Shown piece after piece: positions 29,384 to 39,021 of a DNA stretch of 64,000 bases; position 1 is the first letter of the stretch; every line of letters starts with the position of its first letter. The notes under the pieces were generated by a model. It saw nothing but the letters and a program-made list of their open reading frames with translations, was not told where the DNA came from and ran no database searches. The position numbers and the translations under genes are program-made. Source of the stretch: Clostridium beijerinckii HUN142 (GTDB taxonomy: Bacteria; Bacillota; Clostridia; Clostridiales; Clostridiaceae); the NCBI RefSeq assembly GCF_000621745.1, contig NZ_JHXK01000008.1:248001-312000 (forward strand). Direction: 5' to 3'.

Positions 29384-30418
29384 TTATTTTTTAACTGTAA
29401 GGGTATTTATTAAAAGGAACTCCATTTCCATAGTCTTATCTATTCCAGTTGATTTTAACTTTGTTTCTGTATTAACACAAAGCTTAATTAGTTCTGATAA
29501 TTGCTTTTCAGTGAATTTATTCGTCTGCATTATTAACTTTTCACAAACAAACTGTGGCAATCTATAGTCTGACATAAAATCCTCTACTTTTTTTCCATTA
29601 CTAAGCTTTATCTTTATCTCATATAACCTCAAGAAATGCTTTTGAATAGCACTTACTATAAGCATATGCTGGTCTGATTTATACAAAATTTCCTTCATCG
29701 TATCTATAGCTTTATCAATTTTTTTTGTAGCTATTAACTCAACTAAATCAAAAGTATCATCCTCACTGGATTTTGAAATAAGCATATCAATGTCCTCTTT
29801 TTTTATCTCTCTTTCACTACAATACGCTATAAGCTTGTCAGCTTCTCTTTTTATAATATCAAAATTATTATAGACTTTCTCACAGAAATAAGATAACTCA
29901 GTTCTTCCAATTTGTTTTCCCTTTTCTTTAAATACCTCAGACACTTTCTTTAAATATTTGTCCCTTTTTAATTTATCACAATATACTATTGTTAAAGATT
30001 TACCAATAGTAGCTAATTTTTTATTTTTATTTGGTCTATCTCTTTTATCATTTAATAAATAATACATTATTAATACCGTATACGGAGGTAAATTTGATAT
30101 ATAATTCTTAATATCGTTGTATATTTTAGTCCCTGACGAATCAGTTTTATCTTGCAAAAAATTAGATCTATAAACAATTACAGCTTTTGTTTCTCCCATG
30201 AATGGCATTGTTTCACAAGCATTCATAATAGCATCAAAACTTGTATTCATTCCATCTATCCTTATTAAGTTAAGATCCTTAAATTCTTCAGCTATCTTTT
30301 TTTTTATAATAAGATTTATTCCATCTTTAATAAATTCTTCATCCAACCCACAAAATATATACCCATTTTTTATATTTCCTTTTTCAATTTCTTGCTCATA
30401 AACTTCGTAATTAATCAC
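29384..30418 (-). CDS. holA: DNA polymerase III subunit delta
   Basis: 344 residues, normal length. The start YEVYEQEIEKGNIKNGYIFCGLDEEF resembles clostridial HolA, and the AAA-like clamp-loader fold with a helical C-terminal collar is expected. It opens the beta clamp as part of the clamp loader. In Firmicutes it is found opposite rpsT and next to comEC, as here. Confidence 0.9.
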   Translation of the reverse strand: MINYEVYEQEIEKGNIKNGYIFCGLDEEFIKDGINLIIKKKIAEEFKDLNLIRIDGMNTSFDAIMNACETMPFMGETKAVIVYRSNFLQDKTDSSGTKIYNDIKNYISNLPPYTVLIMYYLLNDKRDRPNKNKKLATIGKSLTIVYCDKLKRDKYLKKVSEVFKEKGKQIGRTELSYFCEKVYNNFDIIKREADKLIAYCSEREIKKEDIDMLISKSSEDDTFDLVELIATKKIDKAIDTMKEILYKSDQHMLIVSAIQKHFLRLYEIKIKLSNGKKVEDFMSDYRLPQFVCEKLIMQTNKFTEKQLSELIKLCVNTETKLKSTGIDKTMEMEFLLINTLTVKK

Positions 30419-30490
30419 TTTAATTTTCCTTTCGTGTAAAAATGTGCTGCTATATTAATTTAAACTTAGTTCTGATATAAATCTATAAGC

Positions 30491-32182
30491 CTATATTAAT
30501 ATTCCATCTATTATAAATATATTATTAGTAATCCTATCATTAAAATTTATTATATCATACTCTCCGTATTGAATTTTATCACTTGTTACTTTTAATAAAT
30601 ATTTTTCATCACTAGTTTCCAAAACGTAATTTTTTCCTTTGAAGCTTATTTTACAAATTCCATTCATAACAATTGTCTTTCTCTGTCTAAAATATCTTGT
30701 TGCAAGTGCTGATTTAGAGAGTCTATTTAGGTCAATCTGATTTTTATTGGCTATTAATATTCTATCACCTTTATAAGAAAACAAAATAGCACCTTCTTTA
30801 TAGCATCGTATACTTGGAATTGGACTGTATATTTGAATTGTAATAATAAAAATAGCTATAAGTGGAAGATAAATAAATTTTTTATATCCTTTGTTTACAA
30901 AATACGCACTAAACATTAAAAATAGATAGAAGAAAACTACATTTTCATTTCCATAAAACATTGGCAATGAAAAATTCTCCATATAATTTAGAATCCAATC
31001 AAATATATTTATTATTTTCAAGTTCATATAACTGCAAAAATCAAATAATTGAGGACATTTATATGTTAATACCAATATATTTCCCGTAATAACAATGACA
31101 TCTAAAAGCGGAGCTAAAATTAAATTTCCAATAATAAAATTTGCTGAAAAATCTCTAAAAATTAAAATTAGATATGGCAGAGTAAACATCTGAGCACTTA
31201 ATGTTAAACTTAATGATTCTCTTAATTTAACATTTAATTTATATAATGCATAGTTCGATTTCTTATTAAATATTGCTATTCCTAGAGTAGCCAAATACGA
31301 TAAGTGAAATGATATATTAAAAATACTATAAGGCTGATAAAGAACCAAGAATGTTGCTGAAAAACATAAAGCAGAAATTGAATTATTATTTCTTTTTAAA
31401 ATATGTCCACCTTCTACACATGCAAGCATTAAGAAAGATCTTATACTAGAATAATTAAGCCCTGTGAATACGACATATATCATAGTCGCCAAAACGCCTA
31501 AATTCCTACCAACAAAAATCCTCAAAAAACCATATACTATAGCTACATGTAACCCTGAAACGCTAATACTATGTATAATTCCAAAGTTTTTCATATCATC
31601 TTTATCTTCAAAATCTAAATAATCACAATATCCAAAAGCAATTGATGATATTAATCCAGCCTTTCTAGTTCCTAAATTTTCTTCCAATTTTAAATATATA
31701 TTTCTTTTAATTTCATAAAGCTTTGTTATTAAATCTCCATTAATCTTATATAATACTTTAGGTTCTACTTCTCCAACTATTCCATTGTATCTATCCTGTA
31801 TACTATTAACATTTCCTATAATTCTATATTTTTCACCTATACTTAAATTCTTATTATTGATTGTTATTGTGATATTTTTACCTTCATAGCTTCCTATGAC
31901 ATTATAATTATCTATTTTAATTATCCTTACTTCTCCATCTATTTTGCTCGGAATTTTATAATATGAAAAATTAATTAAAATTCCAACAATAAAAAACCCA
32001 ATCATAATAATAAAGAAACTAAATCCACAATAATAGAGTATACATATAAAAAAGAAGGCTACAATGAATATTGTAAGCCCTCTAAATTCTTTGTCCATTC
32101 CATAGAAAACACAACTAATTGCAAGCGTTAAAAATATGTATATTAACGGATTTCCTACATCTCCTATTTTTTTAGAAAACAT
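30491..32182 (-). CDS. comEC: ComEC/Rec2-like membrane channel, without the metallo-beta-lactamase domain
   Basis: 563 residues from the ATG at 32182, four bases after GAGGTGA. There are several N-terminal helices, a DUF4131-type OB-like part (~70-150), and the competence domain (~185-440) with FGIIHSISVSGLHVAIVYGF, the family signature. ComEC moves single-stranded DNA through the membrane. Typical ComEC is ~750 residues with a C-terminal nuclease-like domain. Here only ~110 residues follow the last helix, with no HxHxDH motif. It starts 4 bases after the ATPase-like gene, so coupling is likely. Confidence 0.85.
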   Translation of the reverse strand: MFSKKIGDVGNPLIYIFLTLAISCVFYGMDKEFRGLTIFIVAFFFICILYYCGFSFFIIMIGFFIVGILINFSYYKIPSKIDGEVRIIKIDNYNVIGSYEGKNITITINNKNLSIGEKYRIIGNVNSIQDRYNGIVGEVEPKVLYKINGDLITKLYEIKRNIYLKLEENLGTRKAGLISSIAFGYCDYLDFEDKDDMKNFGIIHSISVSGLHVAIVYGFLRIFVGRNLGVLATMIYVVFTGLNYSSIRSFLMLACVEGGHILKRNNNSISALCFSATFLVLYQPYSIFNISFHLSYLATLGIAIFNKKSNYALYKLNVKLRESLSLTLSAQMFTLPYLILIFRDFSANFIIGNLILAPLLDVIVITGNILVLTYKCPQLFDFCSYMNLKIINIFDWILNYMENFSLPMFYGNENVVFFYLFLMFSAYFVNKGYKKFIYLPLIAIFIITIQIYSPIPSIRCYKEGAILFSYKGDRILIANKNQIDLNRLSKSALATRYFRQRKTIVMNGICKISFKGKNYVLETSDEKYLLKVTSDKIQYGEYDIINFNDRITNNIFIIDGILI

Positions 32183-32186
32183 CAAC

Positions 32187-34706
32187 TCACCTCATTAATG
32201 AGTTTTGCCACTTTCTAGCTAAAATTTCAAAAATCAACAAAAATATTATTGATACCGCTAACTCTATTCCTATTATATCTCTAATTAATATTCTATTAAT
32301 TAGAGCGATACTAACTATGGCCGTAATTATTATTAACAATGATACAGCAGGCATAATCAATTCATTAGAAAATTTTCTTATAGAAATGTTGATATTAAAT
32401 AGTGTAGATAATAAAATACCGATTGATAATATAGTTAATGTCACTATTGTTGCTTCCTTAACATCAAGTTTATAAATTGAAATCATTGTAATTATGCTTA
32501 GAACAAATGATCTAACTATCATTTCATTAGTAGTAATATCTCGTCCTTTTTTCAGTAATATTATCAATGATAATGGAATGAATAATATTCCATTTATCGT
32601 TATCACACTCCAGAAATCTAAACTTTCAGTTTGTCCTATTATGATACATCCCATTAAAGTTAGAAGTTCTGAAAATAAAGCCATAAAATACATTTTGAAT
32701 GCTCTATCTATATTTCCATCAAATACTCTTGAAAAATCTCTTATTTTGAAAAATCCATCTAGATAATTTTCTTTAATATATACATCCGATACTTTTTTTA
32801 CAATTGTAGATGCTTTTCCTTTGCCTATTCCTACATTCGATAAGTTGAGTGCCGGGAGATCCCCTAACGTTTCGCCGGTGGTTGCAACTTTATGACCGTC
32901 TTTTATAAACAATGAAACAATCTTTGATTTAATTTCTGGATTCACTCTGCAAAAAACTCTTACTCTGCAAAGCAAATCCTTCAATTCTTGATGATTTAAA
33001 GAATCCAGTTCTATACCAGCCACTACCTGATTATTATTCCTTATTATATTAGCCATTTTTGCGTTAGTTATAGCACTCAGCTTACTTTCTTCTGTAAATA
33101 ATATTGGCACTATAGCTTTATCCTTAATTCGATTTATTGTATTTTCGAGATTTTCTTCGAGAGGATTTTCTAATCCGATTATTCCAACAAAAACCATATT
33201 GCTTTCTATATTTTCAGATCTGGAAGGTTCATAAGTAAAATTTCTATATGCAAAACCTTCTGTTATCAATCCTTCTATAGATAAGTTCATATCAATTTCT
33301 TTTATTTTTGCTTTATATTCATCTGTAATCTCTTTCTCAATGCCCTCTATCATGATATGTGTACATTGTTCTAAAACATCATCTACGTTACCTCTAGTAT
33401 TTGCTCTATATCTTTTATTAAATTTACTTACAACTGTAGAGAATCTTTTATCTGAATCCATAGGTATTTCTAAAATCTTAGAATTTCTGCTATCTATGGC
33501 AGCTTTGTAAATCTTTTTTCTAGCAGCATAACTTAAGAAAGCAAGTTCATCCAACTCACCTTTTCCACTATCATCACTTGGATTATAAATAGCACTATTA
33601 CATATTAATGATATCTCAATTATCCTATCGAATGTTGTCTCTTTTACATAAGGTTCCTCAGCTGATATCAAATTATCATTAATAAATAACTTCTTGACTA
33701 TCATTTCTTTTTTACTTATTGCACCAACTTTATCTAAAAATAAAATATTCACATCTTTAATCAAATTAAATACCGAAAAATTTATTATTTCTATATTTTC
33801 TTCCTTAAAGTTTTTAACTATATTTTTAAAAACTAACTTTGCTATTATAGTAATCGGGAAACATCCAAGCGCAAATAAAGCTGTGCATATGTAATTCTTG
33901 TTTATATCTCGTCCTGTATATATAAAATATGATCCTATAAATATAATTCCTAGGAAATAAATTAATAAATATTTTTCTAAAATTTTAGATATCATTGTCC
34001 CAAAATTATGTTTTCTATTACTTGCATACGTAAGCATGGTAAGCATTCTACCCAATTGAGTGGAATTACCGGTAGATATTACTATTCCCAGTCCACTACC
34101 TGATTTTATTATAGATCCCTTAAACAATATATTTTTCATATCTGTTAGAGAAAATATATTTCCTATTATCTTACTCTCAAACTTCTCCTTATAAAACCCT
34201 TCTCCTGTTATACTCTTCTCATCTACTTTAATTTCATTGGCACTTATTATTCTTATATCGGCTGGAACAACAGAATCTCTATTAATTTTTACTATATCCC
34301 CCATTACCAATTCTTCTGATTTTATAATTTTCTGGGCTCCATCTCTAATAACTACTGTATCCGCAGAATTAAGCCTTTCTAGAGCTCCAATTTCTTTATC
34401 TCTTTTTGTAGTATGCATTACTATTAAAATTAAATTTAATAGTAATATTAAGCCTATTAATGCACTAAATAAATAATGTTCAAATAGAAATAAAATTATT
34501 GTAATTATTATATTTATAATTACAGCTTTTTGCTTTAAGGCACTTAGTATATGTTTATAAACCTTATTTCCACTCGGCAAATCAATCTTATTGGTCCCAT
34601 ATTTTAATCTTAATGCTTCACAATCATTTTCGTTAATTCCATTCTGAACATTACTATTTAGTAATTCAACTATTTGAGCCCAAGAGTTATTGCAGTATTT
34701 TTCCAA
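32187..34706 (-). CDS. P-type ATPase-like protein with degenerate catalytic motifs
   Basis: 839 residues with the layout of a P2-type (calcium pump-like) ATPase: N-terminal cation ATPase domain, two helix pairs, actuator domain, P and N domains, six C-terminal helices. Key motifs are altered: the phosphorylation motif DKTGTLT reads DKVGAIS (D325), TGES reads TGEG (~167), the membrane motif PEGL reads CFPITI (~282), the hinge TGDGxND reads TGETLGD, and KGAPE reads RGNVD. The acceptor Asp remains. Active ion pumping is doubtful. TTG start at 34706 behind GGTGGGG. It is followed by comEC. Confidence 0.85.
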   Translation of the reverse strand: MEKYCNNSWAQIVELLNSNVQNGINENDCEALRLKYGTNKIDLPSGNKVYKHILSALKQKAVIINIIITIILFLFEHYLFSALIGLILLLNLILIVMHTTKRDKEIGALERLNSADTVVIRDGAQKIIKSEELVMGDIVKINRDSVVPADIRIISANEIKVDEKSITGEGFYKEKFESKIIGNIFSLTDMKNILFKGSIIKSGSGLGIVISTGNSTQLGRMLTMLTYASNRKHNFGTMISKILEKYLLIYFLGIIFIGSYFIYTGRDINKNYICTALFALGCFPITIIAKLVFKNIVKNFKEENIEIINFSVFNLIKDVNILFLDKVGAISKKEMIVKKLFINDNLISAEEPYVKETTFDRIIEISLICNSAIYNPSDDSGKGELDELAFLSYAARKKIYKAAIDSRNSKILEIPMDSDKRFSTVVSKFNKRYRANTRGNVDDVLEQCTHIMIEGIEKEITDEYKAKIKEIDMNLSIEGLITEGFAYRNFTYEPSRSENIESNMVFVGIIGLENPLEENLENTINRIKDKAIVPILFTEESKLSAITNAKMANIIRNNNQVVAGIELDSLNHQELKDLLCRVRVFCRVNPEIKSKIVSLFIKDGHKVATTGETLGDLPALNLSNVGIGKGKASTIVKKVSDVYIKENYLDGFFKIRDFSRVFDGNIDRAFKMYFMALFSELLTLMGCIIIGQTESLDFWSVITINGILFIPLSLIILLKKGRDITTNEMIVRSFVLSIITMISIYKLDVKEATIVTLTILSIGILLSTLFNINISIRKFSNELIMPAVSLLIIITAIVSIALINRILIRDIIGIELAVSIIFLLIFEILARKWQNSLMR

Positions 34707-34723
34707 AAAAACCCCACCATTCT

Positions 34724-34759
34724 AATTACTTCTTTAATAACTTCTTTAATAACTTCTTT
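34724..34759. repeat. Three tandem 12-base repeats in front of the ATPase-like gene
   Basis: AATTACTTCTTT followed by two exact copies of AATAACTTCTTT, 17 bases upstream of the TTG start. On the minus strand these read AAAGAAGTTATT, so the leader is purine-rich there. They may be slippage-prone. Confidence 0.8.
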
Positions 34760-34952
34760 ATTATACTATATTTTTCATTCTTATATATTTACATTCATTT
34801 ATAGTATAATTATACGTTCAAAGACATTAAAAGGCAAAACTTTAATATCTTATATATTTTTTTCGATATGTATTTATAAAAGTTAATTTTATTTACGCTA
34901 GGTTCTATTATATAATCTGCATTGGGCTCAATTATTTTTTATATAAACTTGC

Positions 34953-35309
34953 TTATTTTTTTGTTTTTGGATTAAAGATTAGTGCCATAAGATATCCAAA
35001 AAATATTGATGCTGTAATTCCTGCTGCCGCTCCTTTAATTCCTCCTGTAAAAGCTCCTATCAATCCTGTTTCCTTTACTTCCTTTATTGTAGCTTTAGCT
35101 AACGCATTCCCAAAGCTCGGCAATGGAACTGTTGCACCCGCTCCGCCGATTGAAATCAATTTATCATACCATCCAAAAGCACCTACTACAGCTCCAAGTA
35201 CAACAAATACTACTAGTATTCTCCCTGGAGTCAATTTTGTAACATCTATTAGTATTTGACCTATAACACAAATAATGCCCCCAATTATGAATGCACTTAT
35301 ATAATTCAT
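34953..35309 (-). CDS. spoVAE: Stage V sporulation protein AE
   Basis: 118 residues, about four membrane helices, motif GGAGATVPLPSFGNAL. Part of the SpoVA channel that moves calcium-dipicolinate into the forespore and out at germination. It is the last gene of the compact spoVAC-AD-AE set, which is the clostridial minimum; Bacillus has additional spoVA genes. AAAGGAATG precedes the ATG. Confidence 0.95.
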   Translation of the reverse strand: MNYISAFIIGGIICVIGQILIDVTKLTPGRILVVFVVLGAVVGAFGWYDKLISIGGAGATVPLPSFGNALAKATIKEVKETGLIGAFTGGIKGAAAGITASIFFGYLMALIFNPKTKK

Positions 35310-35382
35310 TCAATTTTCATTCCTTTCAAACAAAAGATTTTTTGCGAATCGATATCTTATTTATAAGAATCTTTCTTTTCGC

Positions 35383-36408
35383 TTAATTTGAATTCATTTC
35401 AATAGCAACTGCATGGGCTATTCCCGGAATTGTCTCGCCTTGAAGAGAAGATGTAGTGCTCATAAGTGCACCTGTTGAAACTAACAATACTTTTTTAATT
35501 TCTTTTTTCACAAGTCTCTTGTATAAATAACCTGTAAAAACAACTGCTGAACATCCACATCCACTTCCGCCTGACTGTGTATTTTGCTTTTCATTATCAA
35601 ATATAATTTCACCACAATCTATATGTTGATTTCTAATGTTATATCCGAAGTCTTCAATTAATTTATCAGCAAGTTCCTTGCCTATTACACCTAAATCTCC
35701 TGTAGCTATAACATCATAATCTTCTGGTTTTCTTCCTGTATCCTTAAAATGACTTACAATCGTATCAGCCGCCGCTGGTGCCATAGCTGCTCCCATATTA
35801 TTAGCATCTTTTTGTCCATAATCTTTAACTTTTCCAGTTGTCACATATGTTATTTCAGGATAATTTCCCTCATGTCCTAAGACTAACGCTCCTGATCCTG
35901 TTACTGTCCACTGAGCTGTTGCTGGTCTCTGGGACCCATATTCAAGTGGAAATCTAAATTGCCTTTCAGCTGAACTAAAATGTGAAGATGTCGCTGCAAC
36001 TACATATTCGGCAAATCCTCCATCCATAATTATTGATGCTAAACTCAAAGATTCGGACATGGTAGAACACGCGCCATATAATCCAAAAAATGGAATACTA
36101 AATTCTCTAGCAGCAAAGCTCGACGAGATAATTTGATTTAATAAGTCTCCTGAAAATAAATAATCCACATCTGTTTCTTTAATGTTACCTTTTTTTAAAG
36201 CTTGTGATATAGCCGTAAACATCATCTCGCTTTCAGCCTTTTCAAAGCTTTCTTTTCCTAAGGTGTCATCATTTAATATCTCATCAAAATATTCTCCTAG
36301 TGGTCCTTGCCCCTCTTTAGGACCCACAATGGAATGTGTTGATATTATTTTAGGTGGATTATCCAATTTTACAGTTTGGCTTCCTATCTTCTTATTCTTC
36401 ATTTGCAA
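35383..36408 (-). CDS. spoVAD: Stage V sporulation protein AD
   Basis: 341 residues from a TTG at 36408 (AGGAG seven bases in front) or 339 from ATG 36402. The thiolase-like fold is seen: IISTHSIVGPKEGQGPLG, the Cys region GLYGACSTMSESLSLA, and QSGGSGCGCSAVVF. It binds dipicolinic acid in the SpoVA channel. The neighbours spoVAC and spoVAE confirm it. Confidence 0.96.
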   Translation of the reverse strand: MQMKNKKIGSQTVKLDNPPKIISTHSIVGPKEGQGPLGEYFDEILNDDTLGKESFEKAESEMMFTAISQALKKGNIKETDVDYLFSGDLLNQIISSSFAAREFSIPFFGLYGACSTMSESLSLASIIMDGGFAEYVVAATSSHFSSAERQFRFPLEYGSQRPATAQWTVTGSGALVLGHEGNYPEITYVTTGKVKDYGQKDANNMGAAMAPAAADTIVSHFKDTGRKPEDYDVIATGDLGVIGKELADKLIEDFGYNIRNQHIDCGEIIFDNEKQNTQSGGSGCGCSAVVFTGYLYKRLVKKEIKKVLLVSTGALMSTTSSLQGETIPGIAHAVAIEMNSN

Positions 36409-36519
36409 ATTAATCACTCCTATACATTTTTGAGTTAAAAGCAACTTGATCGCTTATCAATAAAATATATAACCCCAATTTTCAATTGTAATTCCTTTTT
36501 CAATTTAAATTTTTTTAAT

Positions 36520-36987
36520 TTAAATTATTGTAATTATATAATAAATTATTCCTATTATTACTGACGTACCAATACCATATACTAATACTGGCCCTGCAAT
36601 TGTAAACATCTTGGCTGCAACTCCAAATATAAATCCTTCCTTTTTAAATTCTATTGCTGGCGAAACTACAGCATTAGAAAACCCAGTTATCGGAACAACA
36701 GTACCAGCTCCACCAAAATTGGCTAATTTGGCATATATTCCTGTACCTGTTAATAGTGCGCCTAAAAATACCATTATAATTGGAACCAAATTCATTATTT
36801 GTTCTTCTGCAATTCCAAATCCTGCTGCAATATTATAAATTAATTGACCTACATCGCAAATTAATCCTCCGACTAAAAAAGCTTTCAAACAATCTTTAAG
36901 TATCTTAGATTTTGGGACAGCTTCATTGGCCATAGCATTATATTTTTGCTTTATATTTTCTTCACTCACTTCTTTATTATTAGTCAA
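36520..36987 (-). CDS. spoVAC: Stage V sporulation protein AC
   Basis: 155 residues from a TTG at 36987, ten bases after AAGGAG; a GTG at 36996 would overlap that site. Several membrane helices, with FLVGGLICDVGQLIYN and FGGAGTVVPITGFSNAVVSPA, partly similar to SpoVAE. In Bacillus SpoVAC acts as a mechanosensitive channel for dipicolinic acid release. A 200-base spacer separates it from sigF; I could not identify the expected forespore (sigma G) promoter with confidence. Confidence 0.95.
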   Translation of the reverse strand: MTNNKEVSEENIKQKYNAMANEAVPKSKILKDCLKAFLVGGLICDVGQLIYNIAAGFGIAEEQIMNLVPIIMVFLGALLTGTGIYAKLANFGGAGTVVPITGFSNAVVSPAIEFKKEGFIFGVAAKMFTIAGPVLVYGIGTSVIIGIIYYIITII

Positions 36988-37189
36988 GATGATCACTCTC
37001 CTTTTTTACCTGTATATCTATCATTTGCAAAATTATTAAGATTAATCGTGTTATTTTTTGGCATATATTTTATGTAAAAAAATAGAATACATATTTGTCC
37101 TAATTTAATTAAAAATTTTACAAATATATATTCCATAATAATATTTTTTATATCTATCATTTTTCTTACCAATGTATGATTAACAAATT

Positions 37190-37945
37190 TTATTCTTCTA
37201 ATTTCTTCCTCATTTCAGATAAAACCTTCTTTTCAATCCTCGATACCTGAACTTGACTTATACCTAACATTTTAGCTACTTGAACTTGTGTTTTATCTTT
37301 AAAATAACGTAACATTATAATCTGTTTAGCTTTATTATCTAAACTATTTAGAGCTTCTTTAAGAGCTATCTTTTCAATAAGATTTTCATCATCTGCACTT
37401 TTCTCGCTTAATTTATCTATTAAAAGAACTGGAGCTCCATCATCCTGGTGTATTGTATCATATAAATATTGCAAGCTATTAGAAGATTCAATTGCAAATA
37501 AAATCTCCTCCTTATCAACATTTGCATACTCTGCAAGTTCTTCTATAGTAGGTGATCTCTTAAGCTTCTTTGTTAAAACCTCCTTTTGAAAGTGTATCTT
37601 TCTAGCAAGACTTTTAACGTTACGACTTACTTTTATCATTCCATCATCTCTTAAGAATCTTTTTATTTCTCCTATAATCATAGGAACTGCATAAGTAGAG
37701 AACTTAACGTTATAAGTCAAGTCGAAATTGTTAATCGCTTTAACTAACCCAATAGATCCTATTTGAAATATATCTTCATAATCATATCCTCTATTTAGAA
37801 ATTTCTTACTTATAGATGACACTAATGGCAAATTCATTGCTATTAATTCATTCATAGCATCAGTATCGCCACTTCTTGCTAGAGCTAATAGCTTTGGATT
37901 CTTATCATAATTATAATCCTCTCGTCTTAAATCCTCTTTTTCCAT
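37190..37945 (-). CDS. sigF: RNA polymerase sigma-F factor
   Basis: 251 residues. Region 2 (YDYEDIFQIGSIGLVKAI, FSTYAVPMIIGEIKRFLRDD), region 3 and a region-4 helix-turn-helix (KTQVQVAKMLGISQVQVSR) are all complete. It directs the first forespore-specific transcription after the asymmetric septum. It is 10 bases after spoIIAB, its anti-sigma partner. ATG follows AGGTGA. Confidence 0.98.
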   Translation of the reverse strand: MEKEDLRREDYNYDKNPKLLALARSGDTDAMNELIAMNLPLVSSISKKFLNRGYDYEDIFQIGSIGLVKAINNFDLTYNVKFSTYAVPMIIGEIKRFLRDDGMIKVSRNVKSLARKIHFQKEVLTKKLKRSPTIEELAEYANVDKEEILFAIESSNSLQYLYDTIHQDDGAPVLLIDKLSEKSADDENLIEKIALKEALNSLDNKAKQIIMLRYFKDKTQVQVAKMLGISQVQVSRIEKKVLSEMRKKLEE

Positions 37946-37955
37946 CTTATTTCAC

Positions 37956-38387
37956 CTAACTTACCACGTCAAATTTCTTCTTAATTACCACCTTTGTACC
38001 AATCCCTTTTTCACTGTCAACCTCTAGCGCATCCATAAATGTTTCCATTACAGTAAAACCCATACCTGATCTTTCTAAATCTGGTCTTGATGTATATAAT
38101 GGTTCCATCGCTTGCTCTATATTATCAATTCCAATTCCCTTATCTATAATTGCTATAGTTACCTGATTTTCATTAATTTCTGCTTCAATTCTAACTAATC
38201 CATCTTCTCTATTTTCATATCCATGTATTATAGAATTGGTAACGGCCTCAGATACTGCTGTTTTTACATCATTTATTTCATCAATTGTTGGATCTAATTG
38301 AGCAACAAAAGCTGCAACCGCAACTCTTGCAAAAGCTTCATTTTTAGATTTGCTTACAAATTCTATGCTCATTTTATTGTCAGACAT
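37956..38387 (-). CDS. spoIIAB: Anti-sigma F factor SpoIIAB
   Basis: 143 residues from the ATG at 38387, five bases after GGAGGGG. GHKL-type kinase with [23 protein letters not shown] and [14 protein letters not shown]. It binds and inhibits sigma F and phosphorylates SpoIIAA on serine. It is 14 bases after spoIIAA. Confidence 0.98.
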   Translation of the reverse strand: MSDNKMSIEFVSKSKNEAFARVAVAAFVAQLDPTIDEINDVKTAVSEAVTNSIIHGYENREDGLVRIEAEINENQVTIAIIDKGIGIDNIEQAMEPLYTSRPDLERSGMGFTVMETFMDALEVDSEKGIGTKVVIKKKFDVVS

Positions 38388-38401
38388 GATAACCCCTCCA
38401 T

Positions 38402-38737
38402 CTAAATGCACCTTACTGCTTCATCTACAGTATTATAATTTTTAATTAACTTGTACAATCCCGCCAGCTCAAAGATTCTATTTACATTCTTGTTGGGTTC
38501 TGCAATACAAAGCATCCCCCCTTTATTCGATAGTTTTTTATATCTACCTAAAACAGCTCCGATTCCTGAACTATCCATAAAAGTAACACCTGAAAAATTT
38601 AAAATAACCTTTTCTATATTATCTCTATCTATTCTATCATCAATTTTTACTCTAACTTCCTCTGCACTATTGTGATCTAGTTCACCACTAAGAGTAGTTA
38701 TTAGAATATTTCCTTGTTTCTCAAATTTTAAATACAT
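38402..38737 (-). CDS. spoIIAA: Anti-sigma F factor antagonist SpoIIAA
   Basis: 111 residues, STAS domain, with the phosphorylation site [15 protein letters not shown] near residue 57. Unphosphorylated SpoIIAA frees sigma F from SpoIIAB. The ATG at 38737 has no usable ribosome site directly in front (TTCTTAATTAAT); the only good one is 68 bases away across a hairpin, described separately. It is first gene of the spoIIA operon. Confidence 0.97.
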   Translation of the reverse strand: MYLKFEKQGNILITTLSGELDHNSAEEVRVKIDDRIDRDNIEKVILNFSGVTFMDSSGIGAVLGRYKKLSNKGGMLCIAEPNKNVNRIFELAGLYKLIKNYNTVDEAVRCI

Positions 38738-38813
38738 ATTAATTAAGAATATCTCACAATATAGTTTTAAACTTATATATTTAAGTTTTAAGATATTCTA
38801 CATTCACCTCCTC
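38738..38813 (-). promoter_or_regulatory. spoIIAA 5' leader: distant Shine-Dalgarno, ATG-TAG and hairpin
   Basis: On the minus strand GAGGAGGTG (38805-38813) is followed by ATG TAG (38798-38803) and then a hairpin. The outer 9-pair stem AGAATATCT/AGATATTCT is 38791-38799 with 38746-38754, and the inner 7-pair stem AAACTTA/TAAGTTT is 38769-38775 with 38782-38788. Eight bases later comes the spoIIAA ATG. The ATG-TAG is in frame with spoIIAA. Confidence 0.7.
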
Positions 38814-38839
38814 TTTTATCTCATTTCACCTTTTACCAT

Positions 38840-38869
38840 ATTTTAACATACTATTTTATTCAACGTCAA
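38840..38869 (-). promoter_or_regulatory. Candidate promoter of the spoIIA operon
   Basis: On the minus strand TTGACG (38864-38869) and TAAAAT (38840-38845), 18 bases apart (or TTAAAA at 17). The spoIIA operon is normally read by sigma H; a sigma-H-like AGG..GAAT pair nearer the gene is too widely spaced to call. Confidence 0.45.
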
Positions 38870-39021
38870 ACTATTTATTACATTTTTTTCTATTTATTAT
38901 AACTCATAATTTTAATTATTAACTTTTCCTCTATAAATAATGATATATACAATATAAAAATCAATACTCAACTAAAGCAGATAATTCCAAATGTTAGGTG
39001 AATAAATTTTTATTTAATATA

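Noticed and set aside
34724..34759. CRISPR-like array
   Set aside because: The units are contiguous 12-mers without spacers.
36988..37189. Sigma-G promoter in front of spoVAC
   Set aside because: Expected from biology, but no -35/-10 pair with right spacing could be picked without guessing in this AT-rich stretch.
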